The notes beneath the pieces are model-generated. The model saw nothing but the letters and a program-made list of their open reading frames with translations. It was not told where the DNA came from and ran no database searches. This document shows, one piece after another, positions 34,949 to 44,132 of a stretch of 64,000 nt of DNA; position 1 is the first letter of the stretch; each line of letters begins with the position of its first letter. A program made the translations under genes and the position numbers. The DNA is taken from NCBI RefSeq assembly GCF_042434915.1, contig NZ_CP170198.1, positions 1,674,001 through 1,738,000 on the forward strand. The letters are read 5' to 3'. Origin of the DNA: Aquimarina sp042434915. GTDB lineage: Bacteria; Bacteroidota; Bacteroidia; Flavobacteriales; Flavobacteriaceae.

Positions 34949-36132
34949 TAATTAACAAGGTTGTATGCCTGCGCTGCGATTTCTACTTCTTCATTAGTCG
35001 GAATGATTAGTATTTTTACTAAAGCATTTGCTGTATGTATTTCACGAATTCCTTTTGATCTTATCATGTTCTTTTCGTGATCTAAGGTAATGCCAAAAGT
35101 TTCCATATCTGTACAAACTAATTTTCGCATAACACTTGAATTTTCTCCAATACCAGCAGTAAATACAATAGCATCGACTCCATTCATAGAAGCAATATAA
35201 GAACCAATAAACTTCTTTATTCGGTAGGCATTCATCTGCAAAGCTAATTGACAAGCTTTATCACCTTTTCCAGCCTGTGTTTCAATATCTCTAAGGTCAC
35301 TGTAACCAGTAAGTCCCAGCATACCACTTTCTTTTTGTAACATTGAACTCACCTCCTCTAGTGAGTACCCTAGACTATTCACCAAATAAAATATAATTGC
35401 GGGATCTATGTCACCAGAGCGTGTTCCCATAATCAAACCATTCATAGGAGCAAAACCAAGCGAATGATCTATACTTTTACCATTTTGTATGGCGGTCATA
35501 CTACATCCATTTCCTAAATGAATAGAAATCACTTTTTGATTTTTATTACCCAGATATTGAGATGCTTGTTGTGCAATATACTTATGACTGGTTCCGTGAA
35601 AACCATAAACACGAATATGGTGCTCATCTAAAAATTTATTCGGAATCGCATATTTGTACGCCTCTACGGGAATAGTGTGGTGAAATGCGGTATCAAATAC
35701 AGCGACCTGCTTGGCTTCAGTAAAAATCTCTTCGGCTACCAAAATTCCTTGTAAATTTGCTGGATTGTGCAAAGGTGCTAAAGGAATCAAACTCTTAACT
35801 TTATTTTTGACCTCTTCTGTAATAAGCGTAGTATCGGTAAAATCACTTCCTCCGTGCACTACCCGATGTCCTACAACAGCCACTTCTTTCGGTGATTTTA
35901 ATACTCCAATATTAGCATCCATAAGATAGCTAGATAAAAGTTCTAAACCTTCTTTATGCGTATTAATAGGTACAATTTTTTCTATTGATTTCTGATTTGA
36001 TTTATAGGTAATTTGAGCATCTTTAAGACCGATTCGTTCTATAATACCAGAACAAATAACGGCTTTTTGTGGCATCTCAAAAAGTTGAAATTTGAGTGAT
36101 GAACTTCCCGAGTTAAGTACTATTATTTTCAT
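34948..36132 (-). CDS. ackA: Acetate kinase
   Basis: The 394-aa ASKHA-fold kinase transfers phosphate between acetyl phosphate and ADP to give acetate and ATP. The N-terminal signature VLNSGSSSLKFQLF, the FHGTSHKYIAQQA block, ISIHLGNGCSMTAI, MGTRSGDIDPAI and TAGIGENSSVMR are all present, with normal length. It starts 55 bp after pta on the same strand, the usual pta-ackA pairing but with pta first. It ends at a terminator shared with the convergent cysteine-rich peptide gene. Confidence 0.96.
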   Translation of the reverse strand: MKIIVLNSGSSSLKFQLFEMPQKAVICSGIIERIGLKDAQITYKSNQKSIEKIVPINTHKEGLELLSSYLMDANIGVLKSPKEVAVVGHRVVHGGSDFTDTTLITEEVKNKVKSLIPLAPLHNPANLQGILVAEEIFTEAKQVAVFDTAFHHTIPVEAYKYAIPNKFLDEHHIRVYGFHGTSHKYIAQQASQYLGNKNQKVISIHLGNGCSMTAIQNGKSIDHSLGFAPMNGLIMGTRSGDIDPAIIFYLVNSLGYSLEEVSSMLQKESGMLGLTGYSDLRDIETQAGKGDKACQLALQMNAYRIKKFIGSYIASMNGVDAIVFTAGIGENSSVMRKLVCTDMETFGITLDHEKNMIRSKGIREIHTANALVKILIIPTNEEVEIAAQAYNLVN

Positions 36133-36187
36133 GAATACTTATTAATATAGAAAAATTATATACTTGTTTAAATATGTTAGTTAAGCT

Positions 36188-38281
36188 TTATAGTCCTTGT
36201 GCTTGGATTGCGGTAATGATTACTGTATTATAGACATCATCGACCGTACAGCCTCTACTTAAATCATTAACAGGTTTATTAAGACCTTGTAACATGGGGC
36301 CAATGGCTAGGGCACCAGTTTCTCGTTGTACGGCTTTATACGTATTATTACCAGTATTTAAGTCTGGAAAAATAAGCACACTTGCTTGTCCTGCTACCTC
36401 AGAATTAGGTAATTTACTTTTACCTACCCGCATATCAACAGCTGCATCATATTGAATAGGACCTTCGATCTTAAGTTCTGGATGGGTCTTTTTAACAATT
36501 TCGGTCGCTTTACGAACGATATCAACGTCTTCACCTTTACCCGAAGTACCAGAAGAATAAGATAGCATCGCTATCTTTGGTTCTATCCCAAATGCAGCAG
36601 CAGAATGCGCAGAAGAAATTGCGATTTCTGCTAACTCCTCTGCATTAGGATTAGGATTAATTGCACAATCGCCGAAAACAGATACACGGTCTTCTAAACA
36701 CATAAAAAACACTGATGAAACAACCTTGACGCCTGGTTTGGTCTTGATAAACTGTAAAGCAGGTCGTATCGTATGCTGTGTAGTATGAACAGCTCCCGAT
36801 ACCATCCCATCAGCATGCCCCTTGTAAATCATCATGGTTGCAAAATAAGATACATCGGCCATCATGTCTCTAGCCATATCCATATTTACATTTTTATGCT
36901 TACGTAACTCATAAAAAGTTTTAACATAGTCTTCGTAGTGTGGAGATTTTGTTGGAAAAACAATATGAACCTTATCAAAATCTATAGGAATATCTAGTTT
37001 TACAGCTTTATTTTTAAGCTTCTTTTCATCTCCAATCAATGTTATTTCAACTACATCTGAAGCTAATAATCTAGAAGTAGCTCTTAAAATTCGCTCATCA
37101 GATCCCTCGGGTAAGACAATATGCTTTTTGTGCTGTAACGCTCTTTTCAATAAGTTATATTGAAACATCCGCGGTGTAATGCCTACAGGCTGAAACGTAA
37201 TTAATCTATCGGCTAATTCTTCAACATTCACATATTTTTCAAATGTACTGATTGAGGTATCTATCTTTTTTGTATTGTCTGCATAAATTCTTGATTTAAT
37301 AGCACCGATTTTATTGGTAATCGAAAAGGTTCCACTGGTAACCGAGATGATAGGAAATGATAAGGCAACACCCTCGATTAGTTTTAAAATAGAAGGCTCT
37401 GGTATTATACCTCCTGTTAATATAATTCCCGAAATCTTTGGATAATTATCTGAAATATTTGCCTGTAACACCCCCAAAATAATGTCGGCTCGATCACCTG
37501 GTGTAATTACAAGACTGTTGTCTTTGAGATGTGTCAGGTAATTACGCAATTGCATAGCACCTACCCCATAACTTCCTGCTTGATTGTTTAGAAATTCTTT
37601 TCCAAAAAGCACTTTTCCTTCAAGCTTATCAACAATCTCTTTTATCGTAGGATTGATTAAAGAGTCTACCTTTGGTATCAAGATTTTCTTTACATCCTCG
37701 TTAAAATTGAGAAGAAAAGCCTGTTCTAAGCCAGTCTTTTGATTCTCCGAAATTTTATTAGCCACAATTGCTAATATCTCGACGTCCTTGCTATTAAAAC
37801 GATCGTAAGCGAGCTTAAGATTAGCAGTAGTATCTTCAATAGTTTTTTCAAAGCCACTTGCTACAATAATTGCTGGAATACCTAGGTTTTTTGCAACTAT
37901 AACATTGATATCAAACTCTATAATACTACCCTCATCAGAAAAATCAGTTCCCTCGACAAGTACAAAGTCAAAACGATCCTCGAGATATTTATATTTTTGT
38001 ATAATTACATCTAGTACTTCACCAGATTTACCTTGGTTATATTTTTTAAGTACTTCGCTACGTGTAAAAGCATATGCTTTTTTAAAATTTATATCAAGTT
38101 CAAAATGAGATATAACTGTTTGTATATGATTGTCAGTTTCTCCTTCTTTTGGATCATCTATAATGGGCCTAAAATATCCCACGCGTGCTACTTTACCTAA
38201 CAACATTCTCATAAGACCTAACACCATTATAGATTTACCGCTATTAGGTTCGATCGTTGCTATATATACTGCTTTACTCAT
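36188..38281 (-). CDS. pta: Phosphate acetyltransferase (long form)
   Basis: The 697-aa enzyme interconverts acetyl-CoA and acetyl phosphate. It is the long, three-part form: an N-terminal P-loop/BioD-like domain (YIATIEPNSGKSIMVLG at the start, LVEGTDF), a central DRTGG domain (about 210-330, ITPGDRADIILGVL) and a C-terminal PTA_PTB catalytic domain (about 370-697, LPEGSDERILRA, MLSYSSGTSGKG, GPIQYDAAVDMRV, NTGNNTYKAVQR). With ackA downstream it gives overflow acetate production or acetate uptake. The N-terminal domains usually give allosteric control. Confidence 0.96.
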   Translation of the reverse strand: MSKAVYIATIEPNSGKSIMVLGLMRMLLGKVARVGYFRPIIDDPKEGETDNHIQTVISHFELDINFKKAYAFTRSEVLKKYNQGKSGEVLDVIIQKYKYLEDRFDFVLVEGTDFSDEGSIIEFDINVIVAKNLGIPAIIVASGFEKTIEDTTANLKLAYDRFNSKDVEILAIVANKISENQKTGLEQAFLLNFNEDVKKILIPKVDSLINPTIKEIVDKLEGKVLFGKEFLNNQAGSYGVGAMQLRNYLTHLKDNSLVITPGDRADIILGVLQANISDNYPKISGIILTGGIIPEPSILKLIEGVALSFPIISVTSGTFSITNKIGAIKSRIYADNTKKIDTSISTFEKYVNVEELADRLITFQPVGITPRMFQYNLLKRALQHKKHIVLPEGSDERILRATSRLLASDVVEITLIGDEKKLKNKAVKLDIPIDFDKVHIVFPTKSPHYEDYVKTFYELRKHKNVNMDMARDMMADVSYFATMMIYKGHADGMVSGAVHTTQHTIRPALQFIKTKPGVKVVSSVFFMCLEDRVSVFGDCAINPNPNAEELAEIAISSAHSAAAFGIEPKIAMLSYSSGTSGKGEDVDIVRKATEIVKKTHPELKIEGPIQYDAAVDMRVGKSKLPNSEVAGQASVLIFPDLNTGNNTYKAVQRETGALAIGPMLQGLNKPVNDLSRGCTVDDVYNTVIITAIQAQGL

Positions 38282-38358
38282 TAACCATTATTTTAAAAAG
38301 ACATATATGATAATTAGAATATCATGTGTAGAATTTCATGTATACTTTATCATACAAT

Positions 38359-39582
38359 CTATTCTTCTAAAAGCGTTTTCATAAAGCTTTCAAATTCATT
38401 TTTGAAATCAATATATTTTTGCCCTGTTGCTGGTCCATTAAATCCTGTATGAATTTTTTTTACCTTTCCTTCAGTATCCAAAATTACTGTGGTAGGATAA
38501 GACAACACATGATTAAGCATGGGCAACTTTTCTTGTGCTTTTTGTTTACTCGATGAACCATATTGAGCTAATAAAATTGGATAAGGTACATCTAGGCTAT
38601 TTTTAAATCTTTGAATTGATTGAAAAGCTTTTTCTTCAGTTTTTGCGTATTCAAAAGCCAATCCTATAAAGGCTAAATTTTTATCTTTATTAGCCTCATA
38701 AAATTGCTTATAATATTTCGTTTCATCCACACAATTAGGACACCAAGTTCCTAAAACCTGAATGACAAGAACTTTATCTTTAAACTCTGGGTCTGTATTT
38801 GAAACTAAATTACCCTGAGCATCTGGAAATTCAAAGGAAAAAGCTTTTCCTTCTTCTGTAATCGTTGTTAATGAATCTTCTGATGGTAACTCGTAGGTGG
38901 GATTTAGCTTTGCCGTAAAAGGCTCTTGCCAATGCTGTCCAGAATAAAAAGTTCCTTGCATGACGCTATTTGTAACTTGAGCTGTAAATAAAAATGCATG
39001 TGCACCATCAAAAGTGGATAACTGAAGTTTATCTCCATTAAGCACTCCTTCTAAAAAACGATAATCTCCCGTGGTCGTTCTAAAAGTTCCTGTAACAATA
39101 TTGCCGTTTTGTTTAAAAATACCTTTTGCAATATAACTATCTTGAGTATTAGGGCTAAACATGGTCTCCCAACTACCAGTTATTTCAAATTTTGGTTTAG
39201 TTTTAATTGCAAAACGATCCTGTACGCCATAATGTGCCTCAAATGGAACGCTACGATTTAAAGATTCGATAATAAATTCTCCTTTGATATGACTATCACT
39301 AATAAATTTTGCTTTAATATATCCTTCAAAAACGGGAAGTTTAATAGTTATCGAGTCGTCAACTATAGTTATTTCATGTACTTCAATTGACTCTTCGGCA
39401 TTAAAAATTTCTAAACTTTGATCGTCAAAAACTTCAAAAAGAAATGGGGCCTTCTTATGATCTTGCATTGAGAGTGTGGCTCGCCATGGCCCTGATTTTA
39501 AAGTATATATTTCCTGTTTTTTGTTTTGTTTACAACCTGTTATCAAAAATATAGCAGTAAGTAATAAAATAATTTTTTTCAC
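38359..39582 (-). CDS. TlpA-like thioredoxin-fold lipoprotein
   Basis: The 407-aa protein starts at GTG 39582 with a lipoprotein signal (ILLLTAIFLITGCKQ; Cys17). The N-terminal 240 residues are a beta-rich region of the DUF4369-like sort seen in Bacteroidota TlpA proteins. The C-terminal thioredoxin domain (about 265-405) has VLGTWCPNCVDE, giving the redox CxxC, plus the cis-Pro region VLSYPTTVILDTEGK. It likely reduces periplasmic disulfides or delivers electrons in cytochrome c or envelope protein maturation. It is single, with a 77-bp gap to the 3' side of pta. Confidence 0.88.
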   Translation of the reverse strand: MKKIILLLTAIFLITGCKQNKKQEIYTLKSGPWRATLSMQDHKKAPFLFEVFDDQSLEIFNAEESIEVHEITIVDDSITIKLPVFEGYIKAKFISDSHIKGEFIIESLNRSVPFEAHYGVQDRFAIKTKPKFEITGSWETMFSPNTQDSYIAKGIFKQNGNIVTGTFRTTTGDYRFLEGVLNGDKLQLSTFDGAHAFLFTAQVTNSVMQGTFYSGQHWQEPFTAKLNPTYELPSEDSLTTITEEGKAFSFEFPDAQGNLVSNTDPEFKDKVLVIQVLGTWCPNCVDETKYYKQFYEANKDKNLAFIGLAFEYAKTEEKAFQSIQRFKNSLDVPYPILLAQYGSSSKQKAQEKLPMLNHVLSYPTTVILDTEGKVKKIHTGFNGPATGQKYIDFKNEFESFMKTLLEE

Positions 39583-39667
39583 AAATTTAATTTTTAATAG
39601 TATTCATTATAAAAGCCGATTAGATACCTACATCCAATCGGCCCTTGTATTTTTAGTTTCAAAACAA

Positions 39668-40048
39668 TTAATGTTTTTCAACAGGAACTTTTGACTTTAC
39701 TTTACTTTTTTTAACTTTCTTTCCATTTGTATTCTCTCTTTCAACAACCAATTCGGTGGTTTTAAGCTTCCCTGTAATTGAATCCTTTTCTGTGATAGTA
39801 AAAACCTCATTCCCATCCTCATCAATCCTTGATGTCATACTTTGAGAACCATTCTTCTTTTTTACTCGCTTCCCTTTCTCATCAATTTTTTCTTCAAATT
39901 TTGCTTCTTTATCAGACGTTTTGTCCTTTACTTTCTTAACAACTTCTTTAGAAACATCTTCTTCACGTTTTGAATCCTGAGCAAACGCATATTGCATACC
40001 CGTAACGATGAGTAGCACTACGAAAATAAAATATTTAAGACTTTTCAT
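39668..40048 (-). CDS. Small exported, lysine/glutamate-rich protein
   Basis: The protein is 126 aa from the ATG at 40046-40048, with signal peptide MKSLKYFIFVVLLIVTGMQYAFAQ. The frame runs up to a TTG at 40141, but that would put 31 residues before the signal, so 40048 is chosen. The mature part is very charged and repetitive (KEVVKKVKDKTSDKEAKFEEK, VKKSKVKSKVPVEKH), probably extended or disordered, with a short beta stretch (EDGNEVFTITEKDSITGK). Family and function are unknown. Confidence 0.62.
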   Translation of the reverse strand: MKSLKYFIFVVLLIVTGMQYAFAQDSKREEDVSKEVVKKVKDKTSDKEAKFEEKIDEKGKRVKKKNGSQSMTSRIDEDGNEVFTITEKDSITGKLKTTELVVERENTNGKKVKKSKVKSKVPVEKH

Positions 40049-40203
40049 TTTCAACCATTTAAAATTTGAACAAAGATAACATTTTTTGCTTAGCCTGCTG
40101 ATAACTCGTCTCATCAAAAAACCAGAAAAAACGAGAATCAAGCACCGAAAACAGGTAATTCATGAAAATTACAGATTATTACAACTATATCAACGCCTTC
40201 TAG

Positions 40204-40234
40204 TTTGCCAACACTAATCAATATACTATCTTTA
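40204..40234 (+). promoter_or_regulatory. Promoter of pheT
   Basis: TTTG (40204-40207), a 19-bp spacer and TATCTTTA (40227-40234) match the Bacteroidota TTTG-N19-TAnnTTTG architecture apart from the last base. The leader to the ATG would be about 20 nt. Confidence 0.6.
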
Positions 40235-40259
40235 CCGCCTAATTTCAGAATCATCATAC

Positions 40260-42686
40260 ATGAAAATTTCATATAACTGGCTTAAGCAATTTATTAAACT
40301 CGATTGGGATGTTCAAAAAACTGGAGAACTACTTACCGATTTAGGTCTAGAAGTGGAGGGGATTGACACCTACCAGAGTGTTAAAGGAGGCTTGGAAGGC
40401 ATAGTCGTTGGACATGTAATTGCCTGTGAGAAACATGAGAATGCAGATAAACTAAAGGTTACAAAAGTAGATATAGGCACAGGAGAACCTGTACAAATTG
40501 TTTGTGGTGCCTCTAATGTAGCAGTGGGCCAAAAAGTTCCTGTAGCTACTATTGGTTCAACTCTATATGATCAAAATGGAGAGGCATGGACTATCAAAAA
40601 GGGTAAGATCCGTGGCGAAGAGAGTCATGGGATGATTTGTGCGGAAGATGAACTTGGATTAGGTAACAGTCATGATGGTATTATGGTTTTAGATACCGAT
40701 ATCGCTCCAGGTACCCCTGCCTCCAAACTATTTAAGATAGAAAATGATCATATTTTTGAAATAGGACTTACACCTAATCGTGCTGATGCTATGAGCCATT
40801 GGGGAACCGCTCGTGATTTAAAGGCTGGTCTAATTCAACGGGAAATCAATCTTGAACTAATCACTCCGTCAGTCTCCAGTTTTAGGGTAGAAAATCGTCT
40901 ACATAAAATTGACATTGATGTTAAAAACCCAGAATTAGCACCCCGCTATTGTGGTGTCACGATCTCTAATATCAAAGTTGCTGAGTCTCCTGATTGGTTA
41001 CAACATCGACTCAAAGCGATAGGAATAGCGCCAAAAAACAATGTAGTAGATGTAACTAATTACGTACTACATGAGTTAGGACAGCCTCTGCACGCATTTG
41101 ATGCTCAACAAATCCAAGGAAACAAAATAGTAGTTAAAACAGTCGATGCTGGTACCAAATTTACCACCTTAGACGAAGTAGAAAGAACCTTACATAAAGA
41201 GGATTTAATGATTTGTGATGCCGAAAAACCACTTTGTATTGCTGGCGTTTTTGGAGGATTAGAATCGGGAGTGACAGAAAGAACTACTTCTATATTTCTT
41301 GAAAGTGCTTATTTTAATCCAGTTAGTATTAGAAAGTCTGCCAAAAGACACGGACTCAATACCGATGCCTCTTTCCGTTTTGAACGTGGTATTGATCCTA
41401 ACATTACAGAATACGCACTCAAGCGTGCGGCACTTTTAATTCAAGATCTAGCTGGCGGAATCATAACAAGCGATATATCTGATTTATATCCAAAAAAAAT
41501 AGAAGATTTTCAAGTGTTTCTGTCTTTTGAAAACACTGCCAAACTAATTGGTGAAGAGCTTCCTGCCGAAATTATTAAACGTATTTTGACGTCACTTGAA
41601 ATAAAAGTTAACAATGTAACCGAAAGTGGACTTGGATTAACAATACCAGCATATCGCAACGATGTGCAAAGAGAAGCCGATGTTATCGAAGAAATTTTAA
41701 GAGTCTACGGGTATAACAACATTAAATTTACACAAAAATTAAATGCATCCATTTCTACTATCGATAAATTTGCTGACCATAGCGTTCAAAACACTATAGC
41801 AAATCAATTAGTAGGTCAAGGTTTCTTTGAGATTATGACCAACTCGCTAACTACACCAAAATCGATCACATTGAGTGCGCAACTTAATGAGGAGCAATCT
41901 GTACGCATGCTAAACCCTCTTAGTAATGATTTATCTGTTATGCGACAATCCATTTTATTTTCTGGTTTAGAAACTGTTTCCTACAACATAAATCGTAAGC
42001 GTGGCGATCTTAAACTTTTTGAATTCGGAAAAACTTATCATACATATGGAGATGAGCATGTGGAACAGAAACATCTCAATCTATTAGTGACTGGAAACCT
42101 AAATCAAGAAAGATGGACCGAGGCTTTACAACCAACTGATTTTTTTACTCTTAAAGGTATTGTCACAACGATATTAGAACGTTTAGGTATTAATTCTACA
42201 CGTATTACACCAGTAAAAAGTGATGTTTTCTCTGAAGGGATTTCTTTTACCATAGGAAAGAAACGACTTGTTGAACTAGGAGTGATCAAAAAATCAATTC
42301 TGAAACATTTCTCTATAAACCAAGAAGTATTACATGCCGATTTTAATTGGGATCTTTTGTTAGAATTTGCCCGGCATACAACGGTTAAATTTCAGCCTAT
42401 TCCCAAATATCCAGAGGTGCGTCGAGATTTTGCATTATTACTTGATCAAAAGGTTACTTTTGAAGAAATATATACAATCGCCAAGCAAACTGAAAAACAT
42501 CTGCTGAAAGAAGTAAATCTATTTGATGTTTACGAAGGAAAAAATCTACCAAAAGGAAAAAAATCCTATGCCATTAGTTTTACGCTTCGAGATGAAAACA
42601 AAACATTGACAGATAAACAGATTGATAAGATCATGAATAAATTACAGCACAATTTTGAGCATAAATTAGAAGCTGAACTTCGATAA
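40260..42686 (+). CDS. pheT: Phenylalanine-tRNA ligase beta subunit
   Basis: The 808-aa subunit of the (alpha-beta)2 synthetase. From the N terminus: the MKISYNWLKQFI start, EMAP-like tRNA-binding domain (about 40-150, VGHVIACEKHENADKLKV), B3/B4 editing domain (about 210-385, PRYCGVTISNIK, VTNYVLHELGQPLHAFD), B5 domain (about 410-480), a catalytic-like core (VMRQSILFSGLETVSYNINR) and the C-terminal anticodon-binding FDX-ACB domain (about 715-808, YPEVRRDFALLLDQKVTF). pheS is not adjacent, so the two subunits are unlinked here. Confidence 0.97.
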   Translation: MKISYNWLKQFIKLDWDVQKTGELLTDLGLEVEGIDTYQSVKGGLEGIVVGHVIACEKHENADKLKVTKVDIGTGEPVQIVCGASNVAVGQKVPVATIGSTLYDQNGEAWTIKKGKIRGEESHGMICAEDELGLGNSHDGIMVLDTDIAPGTPASKLFKIENDHIFEIGLTPNRADAMSHWGTARDLKAGLIQREINLELITPSVSSFRVENRLHKIDIDVKNPELAPRYCGVTISNIKVAESPDWLQHRLKAIGIAPKNNVVDVTNYVLHELGQPLHAFDAQQIQGNKIVVKTVDAGTKFTTLDEVERTLHKEDLMICDAEKPLCIAGVFGGLESGVTERTTSIFLESAYFNPVSIRKSAKRHGLNTDASFRFERGIDPNITEYALKRAALLIQDLAGGIITSDISDLYPKKIEDFQVFLSFENTAKLIGEELPAEIIKRILTSLEIKVNNVTESGLGLTIPAYRNDVQREADVIEEILRVYGYNNIKFTQKLNASISTIDKFADHSVQNTIANQLVGQGFFEIMTNSLTTPKSITLSAQLNEEQSVRMLNPLSNDLSVMRQSILFSGLETVSYNINRKRGDLKLFEFGKTYHTYGDEHVEQKHLNLLVTGNLNQERWTEALQPTDFFTLKGIVTTILERLGINSTRITPVKSDVFSEGISFTIGKKRLVELGVIKKSILKHFSINQEVLHADFNWDLLLEFARHTTVKFQPIPKYPEVRRDFALLLDQKVTFEEIYTIAKQTEKHLLKEVNLFDVYEGKNLPKGKKSYAISFTLRDENKTLTDKQIDKIMNKLQHNFEHKLEAELR

Positions 42687-42707
42687 CTATTAAAAGTTCT
42701 TAAACAC

Positions 42708-42746
42708 CATCATCTTTTTTCATAAAATTGAAAAAAAGATGATGAT
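42708..42746 (+). terminator. Hairpin after pheT, possible terminator
   Basis: CATCATCTTTTTT and AAAAAAAGATGATG pair around a short loop 22 bp after the pheT stop. No clean T-run follows on the plus strand, so terminator function is uncertain. Confidence 0.45.
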
Positions 42747-42899
42747 GTACGTTTTAATTTACAAAAACATTATTCTCTAATTACGATCATTTGCTAGCAT
42801 CAACAAACGTTAAAGTTGAGTCGGCAAGCCTATCTATTTCATTAAAGTATTGGAAAAAATACTCTAAATCCCTAATTTAGTGACGCTAAAGAAAAAGAA

Positions 42900-43619
42900 A
42901 TGAGAGTCCCACGAACAAATCTCGAAAAACAACTTTCAAAAATTAGAGATAGAAAACACACTTCAAAAGCTTGGAGATTACAAGTTGAATCAATTTTTGA
43001 AGAGGAAGCTTTTAAAACTGAAAAAATTCTTGAAAAATTATCCTCGACCTCTCAAGCTACAGAAAATAATTTTGATTTTGATATACTTGAAACTTCAAAA
43101 ATCTATCATATTGATCAGATTAAACAAATCTGTATAACCTACCGCTTACGTTTTTTGGACAGTAAATTTTTCAAAGGCAAAATTCCTTATGAAGCAGTTA
43201 CAATTGTCAAAGATTTAGAAAAAATGCACAAGACAAATATATCAGGGTTTAAAATTGTTGCTCCATCCAAACTTTTCAAACTTGAAAATGCAGACGACCC
43301 TTTATTATTTGCTCCAATGGGCAATGATTATTTTTATTTAATTCATAAATGGGGAGAAGATTTACATCCACTTCGCAAATTTTTTATGTGGTTCTTTAAA
43401 AGTTTTGAAAATTTATTAGTTCTTACCTTTTTAGTCAGTGTTTTCTGTACCTTTATAGTTCCAGATGGATTGTTTAGTAAGCAACAAAATACTTCTACTA
43501 CAATCATGGTCTTTTTGTTTGTTTTTAAATCCGTTGCAGCAGTAATTCTTTTTTATGGTTTTGCTTTGGGAAAAAATTTCAATTCGGCAATTTGGAATAG
43601 TAAATATTTTAATGCTTAG
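42900..43619 (+). CDS. Conserved membrane protein with two C-terminal TM helices
   Basis: The 239-aa protein has a charged, helical N-terminal cytoplasmic domain (about 1-165, starting MRVPRTNLEKQLSKIRDRKH and including a QICITYRLRFLDSKFF segment) and two C-terminal membrane helices (about 170-190 LVLTFLVSVFCTFIVP; about 203-225 TIMVFLFVFKSVAAVILFYGF). I do not recognise a named family. It is followed at 12 and 3 bp spacings by two other small genes, so it leads a three-gene operon of small envelope-associated proteins. Confidence 0.75.
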   Translation: MRVPRTNLEKQLSKIRDRKHTSKAWRLQVESIFEEEAFKTEKILEKLSSTSQATENNFDFDILETSKIYHIDQIKQICITYRLRFLDSKFFKGKIPYEAVTIVKDLEKMHKTNISGFKIVAPSKLFKLENADDPLLFAPMGNDYFYLIHKWGEDLHPLRKFFMWFFKSFENLLVLTFLVSVFCTFIVPDGLFSKQQNTSTTIMVFLFVFKSVAAVILFYGFALGKNFNSAIWNSKYFNA

Positions 43620-43631
43620 TTTTTAAATCAT

Positions 43632-43856
43632 ATGTTTCCAAAAAGTAATTATGAGCGAGTATACACTGGCAGTTTAATAACAATACAATTTTTACAAACG
43701 ATTCTGCAAGATAACGGGATCAATTCTATTACTCGTGATGATATGAAATCAGGAATGATGGCTGGTTTTGGTGGGGGTATTCCAGATCATATTCAGTTAT
43801 TTGTTAAAAAAGAAGATTTACCAATAGCGACATCACTTATAAAACAAAATATATAA
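43632..43856 (+). CDS. DUF2007-type putative signal-transducing protein
   Basis: The 74-aa protein fits the small DUF2007 family, whose members resemble a PII/ferredoxin-like sandwich. It shows YERVYTGSLITIQFLQTILQ, then the glycine-rich turn MMAGFGGGIPDHIQLFVKKEDLPIA and a terminal helix. Function is not established. It is the middle gene of a tight trio and probably cytoplasmic. Confidence 0.8.
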   Translation: MFPKSNYERVYTGSLITIQFLQTILQDNGINSITRDDMKSGMMAGFGGGIPDHIQLFVKKEDLPIATSLIKQNI

Positions 43857-43859
43857 TTT

Positions 43860-44072
43860 ATGAATACTAATGAACATCACAATCCAACACCTAAGCGAAA
43901 AACTTGGGATCTAGTAATAGGTATCGCTTTGGTACTATTTGGATCTTTTAGACTGTATTCACGGTTACAAATAGAAGAGGATTGGAGCTTCAGAGCTATT
44001 TTTACTTTAGCCTTCATTTTATATGGAGCCTATTTAATTTTTAGATATTTCAAAAATTCATCAAGAATATAA
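43860..44072 (+). CDS. Small two-helix membrane protein
   Basis: The 70-aa product has two predicted TM helices, about 17-34 (WDLVIGIALVLFGSFRLY) and about 47-63 (IFTLAFILYGAYLIFRYF), separated by an acidic loop (IEEDWSF). Its ATG is 3 bp after the DUF2007 stop, so translational coupling is likely. Family unknown. A strong hairpin terminator follows at 44083. Confidence 0.75.
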   Translation: MNTNEHHNPTPKRKTWDLVIGIALVLFGSFRLYSRLQIEEDWSFRAIFTLAFILYGAYLIFRYFKNSSRI

Positions 44073-44082
44073 AAACACGCTC

Positions 44083-44116
44083 AAAAAAAATCCTGCCAGT
44101 TGCAGGATTTTTTTTT
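44083..44116. terminator. Terminator with TCCTGC/GCAGGA hairpin
   Basis: An eight-A run, TCCTGC, a short loop and GCAGGA plus a T-run form a symmetric bidirectional terminator between convergent genes. Its hairpin closely resembles the core of the 30312-30540 repeat units. Confidence 0.9.
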
Positions 44117-44132
44117 GATATGGTATGTGATA

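Noticed and set aside
39575..39595. TAAATTTG as promoter of the TlpA lipoprotein gene
   Set aside because: The element overlaps the GTG start at 39582, which is fixed by the lipoprotein signal, so it cannot be the -7 box for this start.
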